Positions 5,120 to 7,539 of a stretch of 7,539 nucleotides of DNA are shown here, one piece after another (within the stretch, counting starts at the first letter, position 1; every line of letters starts with the position of its first letter). The notes beneath the pieces were generated by a model that ran no database searches, was not told the origin of the DNA, and worked only from the letters and a program-made list of their open reading frames with translations. This DNA is from Bacteroidetes bacterium UBA3022 (lineage in GTDB: Bacteria > Bacteroidota > Bacteroidia > Chitinophagales > BACL12): NCBI GenBank assembly GCA_002346225.1, contig DDYY01000013.1, positions 1 through 7,539 of the forward strand, written 5' to 3'. Position numbers and translations under genes: made by a program.

Positions 5120-5995
5120 CGATTGTTGGTGGTAAGATTGATGCATTGCAAGAATGTGCGGGGTACTTAAAGCAGCAATAAAAACAAAAAATACAGCATA
5201 AACTTGCGCACCTGCTTCCAGAAAATACGACTGGAGCACCAACATAATGATGAAAAATAATAGTGCTCCTATTATAAAGGGAGAAGCAACTTTAAGAAGA
5301 AAACGATCGGAATAGCCCGTAAGCAGACGCAGGTGCATCCATCCCCTTAAACTATGCCAGGCACAGAAATACCACAAAAACGCAGCTACGAGGGGCAAAA
5401 TCATCCCCATTGCCATAATGAGCAATAATATGAGATAGGAACCCCACTTGGCATTGGGCATTTGAAATGCGGGAATCAGGCAACATACTACAGACAATAT
5501 TATTCCCGGAATATACCATGCAGATAGCCATGCCCCGAAGGCTTCTGCCTTTAGGACAGCCAGCACTGTTGCAGTTTCATCCTGATGACCCAACAACAAT
5601 ATACCCAGAATGCCCACTCCGAATAGAAATGCTTTTACAGGATGATATATACCCCAGTCACGAAGGTCAGTTTCACCAAAGTGCCAGGCCGATAAGAGCA
5701 GAAATATGGATAAACCGAATATAGGATAGATTAACCATAACCCCAAAATGGCCAGCATGATGGAAACATACCTGCATACAAATAGTACCAATCCGCCCCT
5801 GTTCCCTTTCCAATCAAGGTGGTGATCTGCAGCACCATGCGACAAACCTGGAAACAGGAGCGCAGGTGCGAGTAAAAACCGGAACCAACTCTGGTCAGCC
5901 AGACCAGGTTGGAAGGAAAAAAGCGTATAAATACCCATCAAAAGAAGAATGGGAAGCTCCAACCTGCCGTTGTGGTGAATTGTACGCAATTGCAT
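5114..5995 (-). CDS. blh: Brp/Blh-family beta-carotene 15,15'-dioxygenase
   Basis: Integral membrane, iron-dependent enzyme that cleaves beta-carotene into two retinal molecules, the chromophore of the rhodopsin encoded next. 293 residues, near the family's usual length, with about eight or more hydrophobic helices. The conserved His clusters are visible in order: GLSHGAADHHLDW (51-62; His53, His58), SAWHFGETD (102-110; His105), FCAWHSLRGW (210-219; His214) and STPHILAMHQSYH (277-289; His280, His285), the expected metal-binding set. Start ATG 5995 gives MQLRTIHHNGRLELP; no better start is seen upstream. It precedes the rhodopsin by 124 bases on the same strand, the common pairing in phototrophic Bacteroidota. 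Genes for beta-carotene synthesis (crtE, crtB, crtI, crtY) are not in the window and must lie elsewhere. Confidence 0.95.
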   Translation of the reverse strand: MQLRTIHHNGRLELPILLLMGIYTLFSFQPGLADQSWFRFLLAPALLFPGLSHGAADHHLDWKGNRGGLVLFVCRYVSIMLAILGLWLIYPIFGLSIFLLLSAWHFGETDLRDWGIYHPVKAFLFGVGILGILLLGHQDETATVLAVLKAEAFGAWLSAWYIPGIILSVVCCLIPAFQMPNAKWGSYLILLLIMAMGMILPLVAAFLWYFCAWHSLRGWMHLRLLTGYSDRFLLKVASPFIIGALLFFIIMLVLQSYFLEAGAQVYAVFFVFIAALSTPHILAMHQSYHQQSN

Positions 5996-6003
5996 GGAAA
6001 TTA

Positions 6004-6027
6004 TGGTATGCTAACAACTCTATACCA
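6004..6027. repeat. Short inverted repeat upstream of blh
   Basis: TGGTAT (6004-6009) and ATACCA (6022-6027) form a 6-bp inverted repeat with a 12-base spacer, ending 8 bases before the blh start codon. It lies in the 90-base gap between the cupin gene and blh, where I find no good promoter; TAGAGTTG on the minus strand overlaps it and is one mismatch from the -7 consensus. Possible operator or leader hairpin, but short enough to be chance. Confidence 0.3.
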
Positions 6028-6085
6028 CAAATGTTGAGTACACTCCCACCGGTTCAACCCTACATAGTCAGGAAGGATGGCATCC

Positions 6086-6568
6086 TCACCTTCCAAAATC
6101 ATCCTGAAGACGTACAATATCATCTTCATCTGAAGGATGCTCCGGATCTGTATGTTGCCAGATCTCTGCCACCACTCCCCAGTCCTCCAGACCTTCCAGA
6201 CGATGGCGTACACCTTGTTCTATGCGGATAACCTCTCCCGGATGCAGCTCCTGTGCCATGCTCTGTGTGTCATCACTGCTAATCGTGACCCGCACCGCGC
6301 CGTCCAGACACTTCCACACCTCAGAACGCCGGTGGTGGTATTGCCAGCTCAAACGCTTACCGGGAGCCACCAGCAATATTTTGGGACTTAATTTACCGTC
6401 ATGGGCTAGTTCCTGGTCTGCAAAAAAGGTTTGCATAAATTCGGAAGCCTGCGCTTCATCAATGACAAAATAACCACCCCATGGGCGCTGGTCTTCCTTC
6501 TGAACGATACGGAAACCCCTTTCTTCCAGATAATGGGTATACTTTTCTACTATTTCAGCTATGCGCAT
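6086..6568 (-). CDS. Stand-alone mannose-6-phosphate isomerase-type cupin
   Basis: 160 residues from ATG 6568 (MRIAEIVEKY), which has CAGGAA just upstream; a longer frame would need TTG at 6619 and adds residues unlike the family. After an N-terminal helix comes RPWGGYFVID (28-37), then the cupin core: LLVAPGKRLSWQYHHRRSEV (65-84) with likely metal ligands Gln76, His78 and Glu83, GEVIRIEQGVRHRLE (111-125) with His122, and the closing EDDIVRLQDDFGR (148-160). This is the signature of the C-terminal cupin of type II mannose-6-phosphate isomerase / GDP-mannose pyrophosphorylase proteins, here without the nucleotidyltransferase half. Stand-alone versions occur in Bacteroidota and are often labelled phosphoheptose or phosphomannose isomerase; the substrate is unproven. 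It is separated from the upstream gene by a terminator and from blh by 90 bases. It could be co-transcribed with blh, but no functional link is evident. Confidence 0.85.
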   Translation of the reverse strand: MRIAEIVEKYTHYLEERGFRIVQKEDQRPWGGYFVIDEAQASEFMQTFFADQELAHDGKLSPKILLVAPGKRLSWQYHHRRSEVWKCLDGAVRVTISSDDTQSMAQELHPGEVIRIEQGVRHRLEGLEDWGVVAEIWQHTDPEHPSDEDDIVRLQDDFGR

Positions 6569-6643
6569 TTCCTGCCCAACTTTCTGATGCAATTTTAGGT
6601 AATAATTGATGAACCTCAATTATTTACCGGTGGGTGTAAAGAA

Positions 6644-6672
6644 AAAAGGCACCGTTGGTTGCGGTGCCTTTT
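6644..6672 (-). terminator. Intrinsic terminator after the T9SS cargo gene
   Basis: Stem AAAAGGCACCG (6644-6654) and its exact complement CGGTGCCTTTT (6662-6672) with a seven-base loop. On the minus strand the hairpin is followed by six T (complement of 6642-6647), so it acts on the gene ending at 6690. The plus strand also has four T, but no gene enters from that side. Confidence 0.85.
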
Positions 6673-6689
6673 GAATGGATGTCTGTATT

Positions 6690-7539
6690 TTATTCCTGCA
6701 CTATGACCCGTTCCACCCACATGGCATCGCTGCTTTGTAACAGCACCTGGTACATACCTGCAGCCATTAAGGATAGCGGCACAACCGTAACGGTAGTTTG
6801 CGCCGGAAGCGTTCTCACATCTACCACCCTGCCCATCATGTCGGTTATGGTAACAATAAATTCGCCATTTGTACCTGCGGGGAGCTGCAGCACAAATTCA
6901 CCGTTGTTAGGATTGGGATAGATGGCAACCACTCCAGTTTCACCTGCCAGGCGCAATGGCGTAGAGAAAAAATACGGTTCCGACCAGGCTGTTTTACTTC
7001 CATCACCGCAAGTAGCTCTGAGCCTGAAAGCATAGTCCTTGCCGGGCGTTAAAACCGCAGAACCAATATTTTTGCTGGTGATACCTTCATTAATATTTAT
7101 AGTATTGGAACTATTATCAGTTATATTTATCATTTGCAGTTTATAACCGGTTGCATCAGCACCTGCATCATCCCAGTGTAGCGTGGCAGAAGTGGCAGTC
7201 AGGTCACTGACAGACAAACCTGAAGGTACATTGCAATTCGATTCGCCCAGTAACTTGATTACCCAATAGTCAGCATCACCCAGGTTCGCCTCGGTTTTGT
7301 CGCCGCTGACACCGGAGTAAGAATATCCGGCCAGCAAGTAATCGCCATCTGAGTTCTGGATGACGCTATAGAGATAATCATCACTACTTCCCCCGATGGT
7401 ATTCTGCCATTCAATATTGCCAGTGGCATCTAGCTTAACCACCCAGTAATCAGTACCGCCCAAACTGGCTTCGGTCTTGTCACCGCTGATACCGGAAGCT
7501 GAATACCCCCCTAACATGTAACCGTTATCTGTGGCTTGT
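6690..7539 (-). CDS. Secreted repeat protein with FN3 and T9SS type A sorting domain (5'-truncated)
   Basis: The visible 282 C-terminal residues belong to a longer secreted or surface protein; the frame runs off the window (QATDNGY before the first Met at 7517, which is internal). Three parts are visible. First, at least two copies of a 60-residue repeat (GGYSASGISGDKTEASLGG, TDYWVVKLDATGNIEWQNTI, GGSSDDYLYSVIQNSDGDYL), a type common in large Bacteroidota proteins and probably beta-propeller-like. Second, a fibronectin type III domain at about 7232-6957 (CNVPSGLSVSDLTATSATLH to YFFSTP). Third, a type IX secretion sorting domain at about 6929-6693, with YPNPNNGEF, TITDMMGRVV, and a tail AAGMYQVLL ending in VERVIVQE. 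The sorting domain directs export across the outer membrane and surface attachment. No catalytic domain is visible; the function depends on the missing N-terminal part. Confidence 0.9.
   Translation of the reverse strand, partial: QATDNGYMLGGYSASGISGDKTEASLGGTDYWVVKLDATGNIEWQNTIGGSSDDYLYSVIQNSDGDYLLAGYSYSGVSGDKTEANLGDADYWVIKLLGESNCNVPSGLSVSDLTATSATLHWDDAGADATGYKLQMINITDNSSNTININEGITSKNIGSAVLTPGKDYAFRLRATCGDGSKTAWSEPYFFSTPLRLAGETGVVAIYPNPNNGEFVLQLPAGTNGEFIVTITDMMGRVVDVRTLPAQTTVTVVPLSLMAAGMYQVLLQSSDAMWVERVIVQE
7248..7539 (-). repeat. 60-residue (180-bp) tandem protein repeats
   Basis: Two copies with a period of exactly 180 bases are read on the minus strand. GGYSASGISGDKTEASLGG / TDYWVVKLD (7511-7428) matches AGYSYSGVSGDKTEANLGD / ADYWVIKLL (7331-7248), and QATDNGYMLGGYS matches QNSDGDYLLAGYS. 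DNA identity is high across SGDKTEA and DYWV but falls between them, so the copies are diverged. The last copy breaks off where the FN3 domain begins. More copies probably continue beyond the window. Confidence 0.85.

Noticed and set aside
5866..6231. Plus-strand open frame crossing the blh-cupin gap
   Set aside because: It overlaps two recognised minus-strand genes, has no domain, and lacks a promoter or ribosome site.
6569..6619. TTG start at 6619 for the cupin protein
   Set aside because: The ATG at 6568 has a purine-rich site just upstream and begins with residues typical of the family; the extension is AT-rich leader sequence.

Overview
The window looks like one end of a metagenomic contig from a Bacteroidota bacterium, probably near Chitinophagales/Saprospiria. 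The signs are a type IX secretion (T9SS) C-terminal sorting domain, signal-peptide and lattice-like exported sequence typical of the phylum, a YtxH/holin-III membrane-stress operon, a perfect Bacteroidota-type -7 promoter element (TATATTTG), and mostly absent Shine-Dalgarno sites. The first 11 bases are not genomic: they equal the 3' end of the standard Illumina adapter, so the true sequence starts near base 12, inside a gene.

Layout. (1) 12-1502 (+): the C-terminal two thirds or so of a molybdopterin formate dehydrogenase alpha subunit, ending in a bidirectional terminator shared with a converging gene for a four-helix membrane protein of unknown function (1556-1972, -). (2) 2221-3190 (+): a compact three-gene operon (YtxH-like; phage-holin-superfamily-III/YqjE-like; small charged helical protein) that resembles the enterobacterial yqjD-yqjE-yqjK arrangement. 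(3) 3469-4174 (+): a broken exported-protein gene (signal peptide, one-base frameshift, missing 3' part) directly abutting an intact 108-residue protein of unknown function, then a second bidirectional terminator. (4) 4246-5995 (-): a phototrophy cassette, blh (beta-carotene cleavage to retinal) followed by a proton-pumping proteorhodopsin. The rhodopsin has the D-T-E pump motif, a green-type Met at the tuning position, the retinal-binding Lys, and a Gly at the helix-E position that opens the carotenoid-antenna fenestration in xanthorhodopsin-like pumps. (5) 6086-6568 (-): a stand-alone mannose-6-phosphate-isomerase-type cupin. (6) 6690-7539 (-): the C-terminal part of a secreted repeat/FN3/T9SS-sorted protein, with its own terminator, running off the window.

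How the parts fit: Blh makes the chromophore and the rhodopsin uses it, so together they give light-driven proton export. The rhodopsin also has its own promoter and a leader carrying a perfect 24-bp tandem duplication, which would let it be made in excess over Blh. The other genes look like ordinary neighbours. I see no prophage, insertion sequence, CRISPR array, tRNA or rRNA. The most informative items are the predicted antenna-capable rhodopsin with its leader structure, and the decayed exported gene fused edge to edge with a small unknown gene.
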